Shown: positions 1-8,522 of the stretch, in pieces
Layout of the letters: each line of letters starts with the position of its first letter
How positions within the stretch are numbered: position 1 is the first letter of the stretch
The notes under the pieces: generated by a model
What the model was told of the DNA's origin: nothing
The model's database searches: none
The model's input: only the letters and a program-made list of their open reading frames with translations
Position numbers and translations under genes: made by a program
NCBI RefSeq assembly: GCF_029350975.1
Contig: NZ_JARKMR010000003.1
Span: forward strand, 517,869 to 581,868
Reading direction: 5' to 3'
From: Maribacter zhoushanensis
GTDB taxonomy: Bacteria > Bacteroidota > Bacteroidia > Flavobacteriales > Flavobacteriaceae
DNA length: 64,000 nucleotides

Positions 1-772
1 CTTCTAGGGTTACTTTTGTACCCACATTTTTTCCTTCTATAATATCAATTATTGTACGCTCTTTTTTACCATTGGCAATGTATGTCGGTATATTTTTGGC
101 TGCTGCCTGTTGAGCATAATCTAATTTAGACCCCATGCCACCACGGCCTTCTCCTGCTTTCTTAGCATTATCCTGAATAAATTTATCTAGATTTTCTTCA
201 GGGTTCACATGAGTTATAAGATTACTGCTTTCTGCATTTGGGTGACCGGTATAAAGACCGTCAATATCTGTTAGGATAATCATTTTGTCTGCGTCAATAA
301 GTTGTGCAATTAAACTTGCTAGCTCATCATTATCTGAAAACATACTCATGGTAACCGAAACTGCATCATCTTCATTTGCAATAGGAATTACACCTTCAGA
401 TAATAATCCTTCTACACAATCAATCATATTCTGTCTATGCACGCCTGGCGTAAAATCTCGCTTTGTCGGTAATACTTGAGCGCACTTCATACCGTAATCA
501 TGAAAAATATTATAATATAAACGCATCATACGCGGTTGCCCAATAGCCGAGTATACTTGTCTGCGTTGTGTATCATCTTCAATAGATGAGGCACCTAAAA
601 CTTCACGCCCCGCAATAACGGAGCCAGAAGAAACTAGCACGGTTATAATATCTCTTTCATATAATTCTGCAATTTGTTGTACCAAATTTCGCAATACCGG
701 TCTCACAATACGATTGTCCTTATTGGTCATTACGTTAGTGCCTACCTTAATTACTATTTTCTGTTTATACAT
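1..772 (-). CDS. proB: Glutamate 5-kinase, C-terminal end cut by window edge
   Basis: Catalyses ATP-dependent phosphorylation of glutamate, the first step of proline synthesis, in the cytoplasm. I translated the minus strand from the ATG at 772; the frame stays open to the left edge (about 257 codons), so the stop lies outside. The protein starts MYKQKIVIKVGTNVMT, the amino-acid-kinase phosphate-binding start, followed by a VSSGSVIAGRE segment, IANEDDAV, and ILTDIDGLYT, the conserved nucleotide/glutamate-site stretches. A GEGRGGMGSKLDYA segment is the typical late kinase motif. The length suits a PUA-less kinase that should end shortly beyond the edge. The start codon lies inside the end of proC (8-bp overlap), so the two are probably co-transcribed and translationally coupled. 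Identity is clear; only the C-terminus is unseen. Confidence 0.93.
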   Translation of the reverse strand, partial: MYKQKIVIKVGTNVMTNKDNRIVRPVLRNLVQQIAELYERDIITVLVSSGSVIAGREVLGASSIEDDTQRRQVYSAIGQPRMMRLYYNIFHDYGMKCAQVLPTKRDFTPGVHRQNMIDCVEGLLSEGVIPIANEDDAVSVTMSMFSDNDELASLIAQLIDADKMIILTDIDGLYTGHPNAESSNLITHVNPEENLDKFIQDNAKKAGEGRGGMGSKLDYAQQAAAKNIPTYIANGKKERTIIDIIEGKNVGTKVTLE

Positions 773-1580
773 TTACTTTTTCTTTTCCAAGTTCTACTGC
801 ACGTTCAAATGCTGCGAACGCTGCTTCTTTTATCAATTCTCCTACATTGTTATTTTCCATAGAATCTAGCGCTGCCCGTGTAGTACCACCTTTGCTGGCA
901 ACTTTGTCCATCCAAGAGTTTGGGGAAAGTTCGTTTTGATTAAAAAGCTCAATGGCACCGGTAAATGTTTGTGCTACCAATACTTTTGAAACCTTTGGGG
1001 TAAAGCCCATTTTTAGAGCAGCTTCCATCATGCTCTGCATGAAGTAAAATACATATGCAGGACCACTACCGGAAATACCTGTAGAGGCATCAATGAAATT
1101 CTCATCACTAACCAAAACAGATTTACCTGTAGTGTCCAGTAGACTTTCTATAGTCAGTAACTCAATTCTGGTAACATCTTCAGAAGCAACAAATGAAGTC
1201 AGCCCTTTACCAATTTGTGCCGGTAAATTAGGCATGGCACGTACTATTTTTGTGAGTCCGGTTAAGTTTTTAATCGTATCCATAGTAACCCCTGCCATAA
1301 TGGAAATAAGAATTTGACCAGGTTTTACAAGAGGGTTTAATTTTAAAAATACGCTTTCTGCATGATAGGGTTTGACCGCTATAAAAATGATATCTGCCTC
1401 TGGGGCACATTTCTTTAAGTCATCAAAAGCATCAAATTGTGGGTTCTCGCGTAATGCCTCTAGCTTCTCTTCAGAAGTATCTAGCACCATTATATTTCTC
1501 TTCTTAAGTAATTTTGATTTCGACATGCCTTCTGCATAAGTCAAGCCCATGTTGCCGGCTCCTATTACTAGTATTTTCAT
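765..1580 (-). CDS. proC: Pyrroline-5-carboxylate reductase
   Basis: Reduces 1-pyrroline-5-carboxylate to proline with NAD(P)H, the last step of proline synthesis. The 271-residue protein has the usual family length. It opens with a Rossmann fold (MKILVIGAGNMG), has the FIAVKPYH segment and the SIMAGVT stretch of the cofactor domain, and MPNLPAQIGKG before the C-terminal dimerisation domain. That domain carries the signature SGSGPAYVFYFMQSM and KGGTTRAALDSM. It lies directly upstream of proB and overlaps its start by 8 bp, so proC-proB forms one unit reading leftwards. Nothing is unusual except the tight overlap. Confidence 0.97.
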   Translation of the reverse strand: MKILVIGAGNMGLTYAEGMSKSKLLKKRNIMVLDTSEEKLEALRENPQFDAFDDLKKCAPEADIIFIAVKPYHAESVFLKLNPLVKPGQILISIMAGVTMDTIKNLTGLTKIVRAMPNLPAQIGKGLTSFVASEDVTRIELLTIESLLDTTGKSVLVSDENFIDASTGISGSGPAYVFYFMQSMMEAALKMGFTPKVSKVLVAQTFTGAIELFNQNELSPNSWMDKVASKGGTTRAALDSMENNNVGELIKEAAFAAFERAVELGKEKVNV

Positions 1581-1622
1581 GAATTCAATTTTAATTATTG
1601 GATTATATGTATGACTTTATAA

Positions 1623-1814
1623 TTAGATAAATAACATTTTTTCGACAGCGTTGTTTTTATGTCTGTAATATATTTGTCTGTAGGTGTGTAAAGTTTTTAT
1701 AGGTATACCCATAAAGTATTTTGTGATTGAGGTAACCTTAGACTTTTTTAGTCCTTTGCGTGTTCTGTACAATTCTTTGGTGTTGCTTTCTCTCTTGATG
1801 TAAAATAATTTCAT
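1623..1814 (-). CDS. Small basic hypothetical protein (63 aa)
   Basis: A short ORF between the sigma factor and proC. An upstream extension to 1862 would need a TTG; I chose the ATG at 1814, giving MKLFYIKRESNTKELY at the N-terminus. The protein is rich in Lys, Arg and Tyr, has no membrane segment, and contains GIPIKTLHTYRQIYY. I have the impression that similar short proteins with an IKTLHTYR segment occur in other Flavobacteriaceae, but this cannot be verified here. No function can be assigned. It could be a real small gene or a chance ORF in AT-rich DNA. Confidence 0.4.
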   Translation of the reverse strand: MKLFYIKRESNTKELYRTRKGLKKSKVTSITKYFMGIPIKTLHTYRQIYYRHKNNAVEKMLFI

Positions 1815-1952
1815 GTAGTGATGTTTCAAATAGTAACATAACATATGTGTTACCAACTCCAAATTAGAGTTGTTAAGCTTGTGTTATTCTATTTTAAAAG
1901 GTGTTAATAATAAAAAGTATGCTAGTTTTAGCTTTGTGATGGGGGTAGTGTT

Positions 1953-2813
1953 TTATAGGTAAGCGCGTAGAATTTCTGTATTAGACGTGCGGCGTAAAGA
2001 TTTTAAACCTTTATCTTTTATTTGACGTACACGTTCTCTGGTAACGTCAAAAACTTCACCTATTTCAACTAAGCTCATAGCGGGCTGATTGCCAAGACCG
2101 AAGAACAGACGAATAACATCGCCTTGTCTTTCAGGTATTTTCTTTAAAACTTGATTAATATCGGTTTCCAATGATTCTGCCATCATCTCTTTGTCTGGGC
2201 TATTCAATTTAGTAGACTCTAGAACATGATATAGAGATGACGATTCCCCATTTTTAAAGGGAGCATCTAATGAAATGGATTTACCTGAATTTTTCAAAGA
2301 ACTTTTTACTTTTGAAACATTCATATCTAATTCTTTTGCAATTTCAGAAGCACTAGGTGCTCTTTCGTTTTCTTGTTCTAGAGCAGAGTATACTTGATAG
2401 ATTTTAGAACTGACCGCAATCTTGTTCTGTGGTAAACGTATAAGTCGAGATTTGTTCGATAGTGCCTGAAGTATAGATTGACGAATCCACCAAACAGCAT
2501 AGGATATAAATTTAAATCCCCTAGTTTCATCAAAGCGTTTCGCGGCTTTTACCAGACCTAAATTACCTTCGTTTATAAGGTCTGTAAGACGTAGACCTCT
2601 ATTTTGATATTGCTTTGCCGCAGATACTACAAACCTTAGATTGGCACTCACCAATTTATCTAACGCTTTCTGATCACCTTCACGAATTTTTTTTGCCAAT
2701 TCTACTTCTTCATCAGCAGTAATCAAATCTATTTTACTGATTTCTTGAAAGTATTTTTCTAATGATTTAGCATCTCTGTTCGTAATTTGTTTGGTGATCT
2801 TTAATTGTCGCAT
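1953..2813 (-). CDS. Sigma-70 family RNA polymerase sigma factor, divergent RpoD paralogue
   Basis: The 286-residue protein has the layout of the short Bacteroidetes primary sigma factor: region 1.2 (LEKYFQEISKIDLITADEE), region 2 (DLINEGNLGLVKAAKRFDE, then FKFISYAVWWIRQSILQAL), region 3, and region 4.2 helix-turn-helix (SLVEIGEVFDVTRERVRQIK). I chose the ATG at 2813, which gives the family start MRQLKITKQITNR; the upstream 17 codons to 2864 look like leader. Several positions that are nearly invariant in flavobacterial RpoD differ: NRGLRLTDLINEGN, SNKSRLIRLPQNKIAVSSKI, IPERQGDVIRLFFG. This suggests a paralogue, perhaps an alternative or stress sigma that still reads primary-type promoters, rather than the housekeeping copy. 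That is inference from memory of the family. It is monocistronic. Confidence 0.88.
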   Translation of the reverse strand: MRQLKITKQITNRDAKSLEKYFQEISKIDLITADEEVELAKKIREGDQKALDKLVSANLRFVVSAAKQYQNRGLRLTDLINEGNLGLVKAAKRFDETRGFKFISYAVWWIRQSILQALSNKSRLIRLPQNKIAVSSKIYQVYSALEQENERAPSASEIAKELDMNVSKVKSSLKNSGKSISLDAPFKNGESSSLYHVLESTKLNSPDKEMMAESLETDINQVLKKIPERQGDVIRLFFGLGNQPAMSLVEIGEVFDVTRERVRQIKDKGLKSLRRTSNTEILRAYL

Positions 2814-3183
2814 AGAATAAATTAAGGTTAAATTATAACATAGTATAATTTCGTTAAAATGCAAGAAATTGATCTATTTTGTGATTTATTTGACTATTTT
2901 AAAGGGTTTTTTGCTTGTTTTTGAGCTAAAAATGATGGTTTTTGAAAAATTTGGTTTTTAGCTTTTTTATAGAGAATACTTCTTGAAACTTATAAATAGG
3001 CATTAAAAAGTGTATAATGCCTAATTCAATTGTATTGAGTCAAATCTTTACTTACTAAATTATTTAATTTGTAAATATTTATTTGAATACGTGATTCAGT
3101 TTTATGTTGTTATTGTATTGCTATTTATAACTGTATATTCAACGTTTTAATCCTTAATTTAGAGACTTTAATTCTGCATTATT
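2814..3183. promoter_or_regulatory. Divergent intergenic region, no gene seen
   Basis: This 370-bp, very AT-rich gap separates the leftward sigma gene from the rightward kinase gene and must hold both promoters. I see no convincing ORF, RNA gene or strong hairpin. I could not place a confident Bacteroidetes -33/-7 promoter pair. Confidence 0.5.
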
Positions 3184-4836
3184 ATGAACAAAAAATTTCA
3201 TTTTCTTGATGATGGTGGTGAAATGGGTAGGCTAATGCGAGAAAAAGATTGGTCTCTTACTCCGTTAGGTGAACCAGATGGTTGGCCACAGAGTTTGCGC
3301 ATTACCTTGAACATCATGTTGAACTCACCTTTTCCTATGTTCTTGTTTTGGGGAGATACTTTAAAAAGCTTTTACAATGATGCTTATAGACCTATTTTGG
3401 GAGATGATGGTAAACATCCAAAGATATTAGGGTTAAACGGAAAGGAAGCTTGGTCTGAAAGTTGGACGGATGTAGAACCTATGCTGAAAATAGTAACCGA
3501 AAAAGGGGAGTCTATCTGGAAGGAGAATTTGATGGTTCCTATTTTTCGTAACGGTCAAATGGAAGATGTTTATTGGACATTTAGTTATAGTCCGGTAAAG
3601 GATGAAGCTGGTAGCGTTTCTGGCGTCTTGGTAATTGTAACAGATACAACAGAAGCTGTATTGGCAGAAAGACGTTTAAAGGAAAGTGAACGCAGGTTTA
3701 GAGAAGTTGCAAATTTATCACCGGTTTGGATATGGATTACTGATAATGAAATTAATATTCAATATTCTAATCGTGCCTTGTTAGATTATGTAGGTGTAGA
3801 AAATGAATCTGACTTTACAGGTCAAGTTTGGATAGATGTGGTGCACCCTGATGATCTGGATGTTGTTTTCAAAGGATTTGGAAAAGCTGTTGAAGATGAG
3901 TCCGATTTTGCCCTAGAATATCGCGTTAAAAGAAAAGAAACCGGTAATTACGAATGGTTCAAAGTTTTAGGAGCTCCTAAATTTGAAGAAGGTAAAATGG
4001 TTGGTTTCATTGGTACGGGCATGAATATTGATAAGCAAAAATCATTTTCTGACCATCTAAAGAAAGAAGTAGATATACGTACCAAAGAGCTTGCGGATAG
4101 TAATGATAAGCTAGAGGCAATGAACAAAGAACTACAGTCCTTTGCATATATTTCTAGTCACGATTTACAAGAGCCGTTACGTAAAATACAAATGTTCGCT
4201 GAGGTGTTGATGGAGAATGAGTTTGATAAATTGTCCACATCTGGTAAGGCGAAATTTGAAAAAATACAATCTGCTGCGAACAGAATGCAGTCACTCATCA
4301 ATGATTTACTTTCTTATTCTAGAACGGACACTGAAAAGAGGGTGTTTGAAGTTGTGGATTTAAAAGAAGTAATTGCAGATGTAAAAAATGATTTAGGGGA
4401 TGAGCTTAATCATAAACATGGTAAAATTACTTTGCTGAAATCTTGTAAATTAGAGGTAGTGCCCTTTCAGTTTAGACAGTTAATGTATAATCTATTATCT
4501 AATTCTATAAAGTACGCAAAGAGTGATGTCTCTCCTGAAATTACTATAGATACTACAATCATTAAAAATGCGAATTCCATAGATAGTAGTTTAAAAAACA
4601 AAAAAGAATACGTTCAAATAACCATTACCGATAATGGTATTGGGTTCGATGAACAGTTTGCAGAAAAGATTTTTGAAGTATTTCAACGTTTACATTCCAA
4701 GCAAGAATATGTTGGTACCGGTATAGGATTGGCAATTGTGAAGAAAATTGTACAAAACCATTTTGGAGTGATAAGCGCTACGGGAAAATTAAATGAAGGC
4801 TCTGTTTTTGTAATTGTAATGCCCAAAGCACAATAG
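3184..4836 (+). CDS. Soluble PAS-domain sensor histidine kinase
   Basis: A 550-residue cytosolic kinase with no signal peptide or membrane span. Residues 1-155 form a PAS-like domain of the kind starting DWSLTPLGEPDGWPQSLR with FYNDAYRPILGDDGKHP; residues 165-285 are a second PAS/PAC fold (VWIWITDNEINIQYSN, YEWFKVLGAPKF). A short coiled coil (about 288-318) leads to the HisKA domain with the phospho-acceptor His326 in SSHDLQEPLRKIQMF. The ATPase domain has the N-box (QLMYNLLSNSIKYAK), the G1 box ITDNGIGFD and the G2 box GTGIGLAIVKKI. It autophosphorylates and probably signals to one of the nearby CheY-like regulators. The input signal is unknown. It shares the H-box region almost exactly with the kinase at 6306-8237, so the two are related by duplication. 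Confidence 0.9.
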   Translation: MNKKFHFLDDGGEMGRLMREKDWSLTPLGEPDGWPQSLRITLNIMLNSPFPMFLFWGDTLKSFYNDAYRPILGDDGKHPKILGLNGKEAWSESWTDVEPMLKIVTEKGESIWKENLMVPIFRNGQMEDVYWTFSYSPVKDEAGSVSGVLVIVTDTTEAVLAERRLKESERRFREVANLSPVWIWITDNEINIQYSNRALLDYVGVENESDFTGQVWIDVVHPDDLDVVFKGFGKAVEDESDFALEYRVKRKETGNYEWFKVLGAPKFEEGKMVGFIGTGMNIDKQKSFSDHLKKEVDIRTKELADSNDKLEAMNKELQSFAYISSHDLQEPLRKIQMFAEVLMENEFDKLSTSGKAKFEKIQSAANRMQSLINDLLSYSRTDTEKRVFEVVDLKEVIADVKNDLGDELNHKHGKITLLKSCKLEVVPFQFRQLMYNLLSNSIKYAKSDVSPEITIDTTIIKNANSIDSSLKNKKEYVQITITDNGIGFDEQFAEKIFEVFQRLHSKQEYVGTGIGLAIVKKIVQNHFGVISATGKLNEGSVFVIVMPKAQ

Positions 4837-4980
4837 AACATCACGTTTAAAATAAATGACAAAAGTATTTTAGAGCTTTCTGAAGACAATGTAAAGGTTG
4901 TAGAAAAGAATACAGATGCTAAAAACTGGACCGGTAAGATGAATATACCGGCATGCGGCGCATTAATTTTTACTGAATAA
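4837..4980 (+). pseudogene. In-frame 47-codon remnant after kinase stop, glycosidase-like tail
   Basis: Directly after the kinase TAG, in the same frame, the sequence stays open for 47 codons to the TAA at 4978-4980. It has no ATG start of its own near the beginning. It reads like the end of an unrelated enzyme: KSILELSEDNVKVVEKN and then NWTGKMNIPACGALIFTE. The last part resembles the C-terminal beta-sandwich end of GH13-type glycosidases, but that is only a resemblance. I read it as the tail of a deleted gene left when this locus was rearranged, or less likely a readthrough extension of the kinase. The next 170 bp to the AraC gene show nothing. Confidence 0.4.
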
Positions 4981-5150
4981 TAAGATTTTAGCTGTGATTC
5001 ACTAATACAGAAGAACGTAAAGTAGGTTAAAACCTACAATTCGACACTTTTTTTGATTCAGGCTTAATTGTGGTAATAATTTATTGTATTTTGTTATAGT
5101 ATCTATGGTTAAAACGATAATTTTACCAGCTTAAATGTGGCGAACTAATA

Positions 5151-5696
5151 TTGATGTATTTAATGGAATATAGTTTCATATATGGCCCTGAAAAAATGGT
5201 TAATGAAATATTTCAAAGAACAATGATCGCTGCAGGAGTTGATTTTGAAATTTTGCATGACAATACTGTTAAGCTACCAGATGATTTAAGTGATGACAAG
5301 CTTCAATTTATCATAAAGGAACTTAATAGTTTTGGTGTAAAAGTTCAGACGAAAGAAAATCGTGATATTGTTGAAGAAATCAAGATTTACATTAAGAAAA
5401 TGGTTTATGAGGGAGACATTAGAAATGTAAAAATATCAGAATTACTTTCTAATCAATTGGGGTTTAGTTACCCATACCTTTCTAATTTATTTTCTAGTAA
5501 AACATTTACCTCAATAGAGAATTTTTATATTTTAGTACGCATAGAAAAAGTGAAAGAATTAGTGCTATTAGAGAATACAAGTTTAGGTGAGATTGCTCAC
5601 GACTTAAATTTTAGCAGTGTTCCTCATTTGTCAAATCAATTCAAAAAAGTAACTGGGTTAACCATCACCCAATACATGAAGTTTAGAAAAAGGTAA
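5151..5696 (+). CDS. AraC-type HTH regulator, short form
   Basis: A 181-residue protein. The C-terminal half (about 80-181) is an AraC DNA-binding domain with two HTH motifs: KISELLSNQLGFSYPYLSNLF and SLGEIAHDLNFSSVPHLSNQFKKVTGLTITQYM. The first 65 residues look like a small alpha/beta domain rather than a cupin, so the effector, if any, is not sugar-like. Starts at 5151 and 5163 are both possible; the shorter form begins MEYSFIYGPEKM. It sits 38 bp before a response regulator gene, so it may belong to the same signalling unit. Short AraC proteins of this type are common beside two-component genes in Flavobacteriia. Target genes are unknown. Confidence 0.82.
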   Translation: MMYLMEYSFIYGPEKMVNEIFQRTMIAAGVDFEILHDNTVKLPDDLSDDKLQFIIKELNSFGVKVQTKENRDIVEEIKIYIKKMVYEGDIRNVKISELLSNQLGFSYPYLSNLFSSKTFTSIENFYILVRIEKVKELVLLENTSLGEIAHDLNFSSVPHLSNQFKKVTGLTITQYMKFRKR

Positions 5697-5715
5697 GAAG
5701 AACGGTTCTTCTTTT
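5695..5715 (+). terminator. Hairpin at the end of the AraC gene
   Basis: An 8-bp perfect inverted repeat (5695-5702 with 5706-5713, arms AAGAAGAA/TTCTTCTT, 3-nt loop) overlaps the stop codon and is followed by two T. It is AT-rich with a short T-run, so it is at best a weak terminator or attenuator before the response regulator gene. Confidence 0.35.
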
Positions 5716-5734
5716 CAATACATGAATAGTGAAA

Positions 5735-6175
5735 ATGGATAAATTAAAAATACTTCTCGTTGATGACGATGAAGACGACAGACAGTTTTTTGCAGATGCA
5801 TTGGAGGGAGTTGAACTCAATACAGAGCTACGCCAGTTAGAGAACGGTAAAAGTTGTATGGAATTTTTGCTTAGCGACACCGATAATACGCCAGATTTGG
5901 TTTTTCTAGATTTGAATATGCCGATCATGAACGGGTTTGAGTGTTTGGAAGCAATAAGACGTACACCTCATTTAAAAGATTTGTTAGTAGCGATCTACTC
6001 TACATCTTCTGCGGAAAGAGATATTGAAGAAACCTTTGAAAAAGGAGCCAATATTTACATTAAAAAACCTTCAAGTTTTAGTGAGCTTAAAAAGTCATTA
6101 AAGCAAGTAGTTAAAATGAATTGGGCATATCACTTAAACGATTTTAAAAAGGAGAATTTTTTATTAAAAATTTAA
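5735..6175 (+). CDS. CheY-like single-domain response regulator (Rcp1 type)
   Basis: A 146-residue receiver domain without an output domain. I chose the ATG at 5735; a GTG two codons upstream is less likely. Acidic pocket residues are in LLVDDDEDDRQFF, the phospho-acceptor is Asp59 (LVFLDLNMPIMNGFE), the switch Ser/Thr is in AIYSTSS and the conserved Lys is in YIKKPSS. Proteins of this type (like cyanobacterial Rcp1) take phosphate from soluble PAS or phytochrome kinases, which fits the kinases on either side. It is a close relative of the regulator at 9694-10137. Its output is probably protein-protein contact or relay. Confidence 0.9.
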   Translation: MDKLKILLVDDDEDDRQFFADALEGVELNTELRQLENGKSCMEFLLSDTDNTPDLVFLDLNMPIMNGFECLEAIRRTPHLKDLLVAIYSTSSAERDIEETFEKGANIYIKKPSSFSELKKSLKQVVKMNWAYHLNDFKKENFLLKI

Positions 6176-6200
6176 GTTCTTTACACCCATTATAGTATTA

Positions 6201-6229
6201 AAGTTGTTTCATTAGGAACAACTTTTTTT
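6201..6229 (+). terminator. Rho-independent terminator
   Basis: Stem AAGTTGTT / AACAACTT around an 8-nt loop, followed by a T-run, 25 bp after the response regulator stop. It ends that unit before the next kinase gene. Confidence 0.8.
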
Positions 6230-6305
6230 GTTTTAGCACCAAGCAAGTCGTATCATAATCATTTATTTCGCAGTACCTTAACAAAGGCTTGAAAAGTTAT
6301 ATAGT

Positions 6306-8237
6306 ATGGAGAATAGTTTAGTAGATGACATTTTTAAAACAATGGTAGATAATGCCGACACTGCTGTATTATATACTGAGCCATTGGTGCCTAATTCTTT
6401 AAATGCAAAAGAATACCTTGTTAAGTATGCAAACCAACAAGCGCAAAGTTTCTTTGTGATCTCTTCTGATAGTAATGAAAATTATACTTTAGAAGAAATC
6501 GTGAAATATGATGAACTTTTAATTTTGGCTAATAAGGTTCTTGAAACGGGTGAAGATGAAAATTTTAGTATTATAGTTAAGGAAGCAGTTAGTATACTTA
6601 ATTATCATGTTAGAATAAGATCTTTTCATAAAGGTCTTTTGTTCGCCTTATCTTTAATTAAGCCGAAATTTATAACCGATAATGAATCTAAGCTTCCTTT
6701 AGGTAATTTAAAGTCAAGAAATAGAGAACTTGAAATTTTTAATCTTTTTGGTATACGGGTTCTAGATAGTAATGATAGTATTATTACGTATTTGAAACCG
6801 GTACTTAATACTACAGGCAATGTCAATGACTTTCGTATTGACTATATCAATAATCGTATAGGAGAGATAGCCAACGACGATTCTGCTTTTGTAGAAGGTA
6901 AGACCATTTTAGAATATTACCCCAAAAACTCGGAAAATGGGGTACTAGAAATTTTAGCAGAATGTTATACAACCGGTGAAAATAAAGAATATACAAAAGA
7001 GTTCATTTTCAATGAAGAGTCCGTATGGCTAACCACCAAGGCGGTTAAAATGAATGATGGGCTTATACTGTTCTCTAAAGATGTTACTCAAGAAAAAAAA
7101 TATGAAGCGCAGTTATTTATACAAAACAGGTTGTTATCAGAGGCTGAACACGTAGCTAATATTGGGAGCTTTAGATGGAATTTGGTCGAAGATCAAATAA
7201 AGTATTCTGATAACGTTTATAGATTGTTTGGTTATGATCCCAATGAGTTTGATAATAAATATGATCGCCTGCTAACATTTTTACATCCAAATGATATTGA
7301 AAAAGTAAAATCTAGTTTTAAGGTAGCTAGAAGAAATAAATCCAAAACTGACTCGGTATTTCGTGTTTATACAAAATCTCAAGAGTTAAGATATATGAAC
7401 ACTATTGGTGAATGCTATCAGAAAGAAGGAAGTTGGTATATGGTTGGTGTTATCAGGGACGTCACCAAACAAATTGAAGCAGAATCTATACTCCAGATAA
7501 AGAATACAGAATTAAAACGTACAAATGCTGATTTGGAGGCATTTAATCGCGTGGCCAGTCATGACCTTCAAGAACCTCTACGTAAAATACAGATGTTCGT
7601 TAGTCGATTAGATGAAGAAGAAGAGGGGCGTTTAAGTAATAGGTCCCAAGGGTATTTGTCCAAAATCAAATACTCTTCTGATAGAATGCGTAACCTCATT
7701 AATAACCTTTTATCTTATTCAAAAGTAGATGAGGTAGGTGAGCAGCCCAAAAGAGTAGACTTAAATGATGTATTGAAAAATGTTTTGGAAGATTTAGGGG
7801 AGCGTATCAATGATTTAAATGCTCAAATTGAATCGGTAAGCTTACCGGTGGTAAACGGTGTTCAATTTCAATTAGAGCAATTATTCGCTAACCTTATAGG
7901 TAATTCTCTCAAATACGTAAAAGAAGGTGTGCAGCCTAATATTAAAATTTTGGGTAGTATAGTCAGTGGAAACAAAACAGAAGTTGAGACTTTACTGCCA
8001 AGCATTAATTACGTAAAACTGCAATTCATTGATAATGGTATAGGGTTTGAAAAAAAATACCAAGAGAAAATTTTCGAAATCTTCCAGCGCTTACATGGTA
8101 AAACAGAATTCTCTGGTACTGGGTTGGGGTTATCTATATGTAAGAAAATTGTCCAGTCCCATAATGGAACAATTATGGCCAAGGGGGAATTAGATAAAGG
8201 AGCAGAATTTACTGTTTATCTTCCTACATTACTATAA
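6306..8237 (+). CDS. Soluble multi-PAS sensor histidine kinase
   Basis: A 643-residue cytosolic kinase without membrane spans. The first 270 residues contain two PAS-like regions (about 10-120 and 145-262). Residues about 275-390 form a PAS/PAC of the PAS_3 type (ANIGSFRWNLVEDQIKYSDN, then GSWYMVGVIRDVTKQ). After a short coiled coil comes HisKA with His419 in ASHDLQEPLRKIQMFV, then the ATPase domain with N-box (LFANLIGNSLKYVKEG), G1 FIDNGIGFEKK and G2 GTGLGLSICKKIV. The kinase core is a paralogue of the one at 3184-4836. It lies between terminators and therefore has its own promoter. The ligand is unknown; the neighbouring CheY-like proteins are likely partners. Confidence 0.9.
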   Translation: MENSLVDDIFKTMVDNADTAVLYTEPLVPNSLNAKEYLVKYANQQAQSFFVISSDSNENYTLEEIVKYDELLILANKVLETGEDENFSIIVKEAVSILNYHVRIRSFHKGLLFALSLIKPKFITDNESKLPLGNLKSRNRELEIFNLFGIRVLDSNDSIITYLKPVLNTTGNVNDFRIDYINNRIGEIANDDSAFVEGKTILEYYPKNSENGVLEILAECYTTGENKEYTKEFIFNEESVWLTTKAVKMNDGLILFSKDVTQEKKYEAQLFIQNRLLSEAEHVANIGSFRWNLVEDQIKYSDNVYRLFGYDPNEFDNKYDRLLTFLHPNDIEKVKSSFKVARRNKSKTDSVFRVYTKSQELRYMNTIGECYQKEGSWYMVGVIRDVTKQIEAESILQIKNTELKRTNADLEAFNRVASHDLQEPLRKIQMFVSRLDEEEEGRLSNRSQGYLSKIKYSSDRMRNLINNLLSYSKVDEVGEQPKRVDLNDVLKNVLEDLGERINDLNAQIESVSLPVVNGVQFQLEQLFANLIGNSLKYVKEGVQPNIKILGSIVSGNKTEVETLLPSINYVKLQFIDNGIGFEKKYQEKIFEIFQRLHGKTEFSGTGLGLSICKKIVQSHNGTIMAKGELDKGAEFTVYLPTLL

Positions 8238-8276
8238 TCTAAGGTGTATTACATCATTTTAATCCGTCTTCTTAAA

Positions 8277-8312
8277 ATTGTGTAACAGCTTCTAAAAATG
8301 TTGTAACACAAT
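8277..8312. promoter_or_regulatory. TGTAACA repeats upstream of the 53-codon ORF and AraC gene
   Basis: Two copies of TGTAACA (8281-8287 and 8302-8308) lie 21 bp apart in direct orientation, and the wider arms ATTGTGTAACA (8277-8287) and TGTAACACAAT (8302-8312) also form an inverted repeat with one mismatch. Direct repeats two helical turns apart are typical of AraC-family operators. The site lies 49-84 bp upstream of the ATG at 8361, so autoregulation by the downstream AraC protein is plausible. Confidence 0.5.
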
Positions 8313-8360
8313 TACTCGATATTGGCCGCATCTTTGTATCAACAAGAAATGTAAGCCTTT

Positions 8361-8522
8361 ATGAATAATCTTCGATTTGCTAGAGTAGGTGCAGTAAGAA
8401 GCAAAAGTTCTTGCAACCAAGCTTCAACTATACAAGTAAATACTTCTAGTTCTTCAGATGCTTTTAAAGCACAAGAGGCTACATTAAATAATAACCATAT
8501 AAACAATATATCATGCAAGTAG
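8361..8522 (+). CDS. Small ORF overlapping the AraC start (53 aa)
   Basis: Starts at ATG 8361 and ends at TAG 8520-8522, ten bases inside the AraC gene that starts at 8513. The N-terminus is MNNLRFARVGAVRSKSSC; the rest is rich in Ser, Asn, Thr and Gln, with two Cys and no membrane helix. It is the only ORF between the operator-like repeats and the regulator, so it may be a leader peptide whose translation controls AraC, or a real small protein or signal. No family is recognised, and it may not be translated at all. Confidence 0.4.
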   Translation: MNNLRFARVGAVRSKSSCNQASTIQVNTSSSSDAFKAQEATLNNNHINNISCK

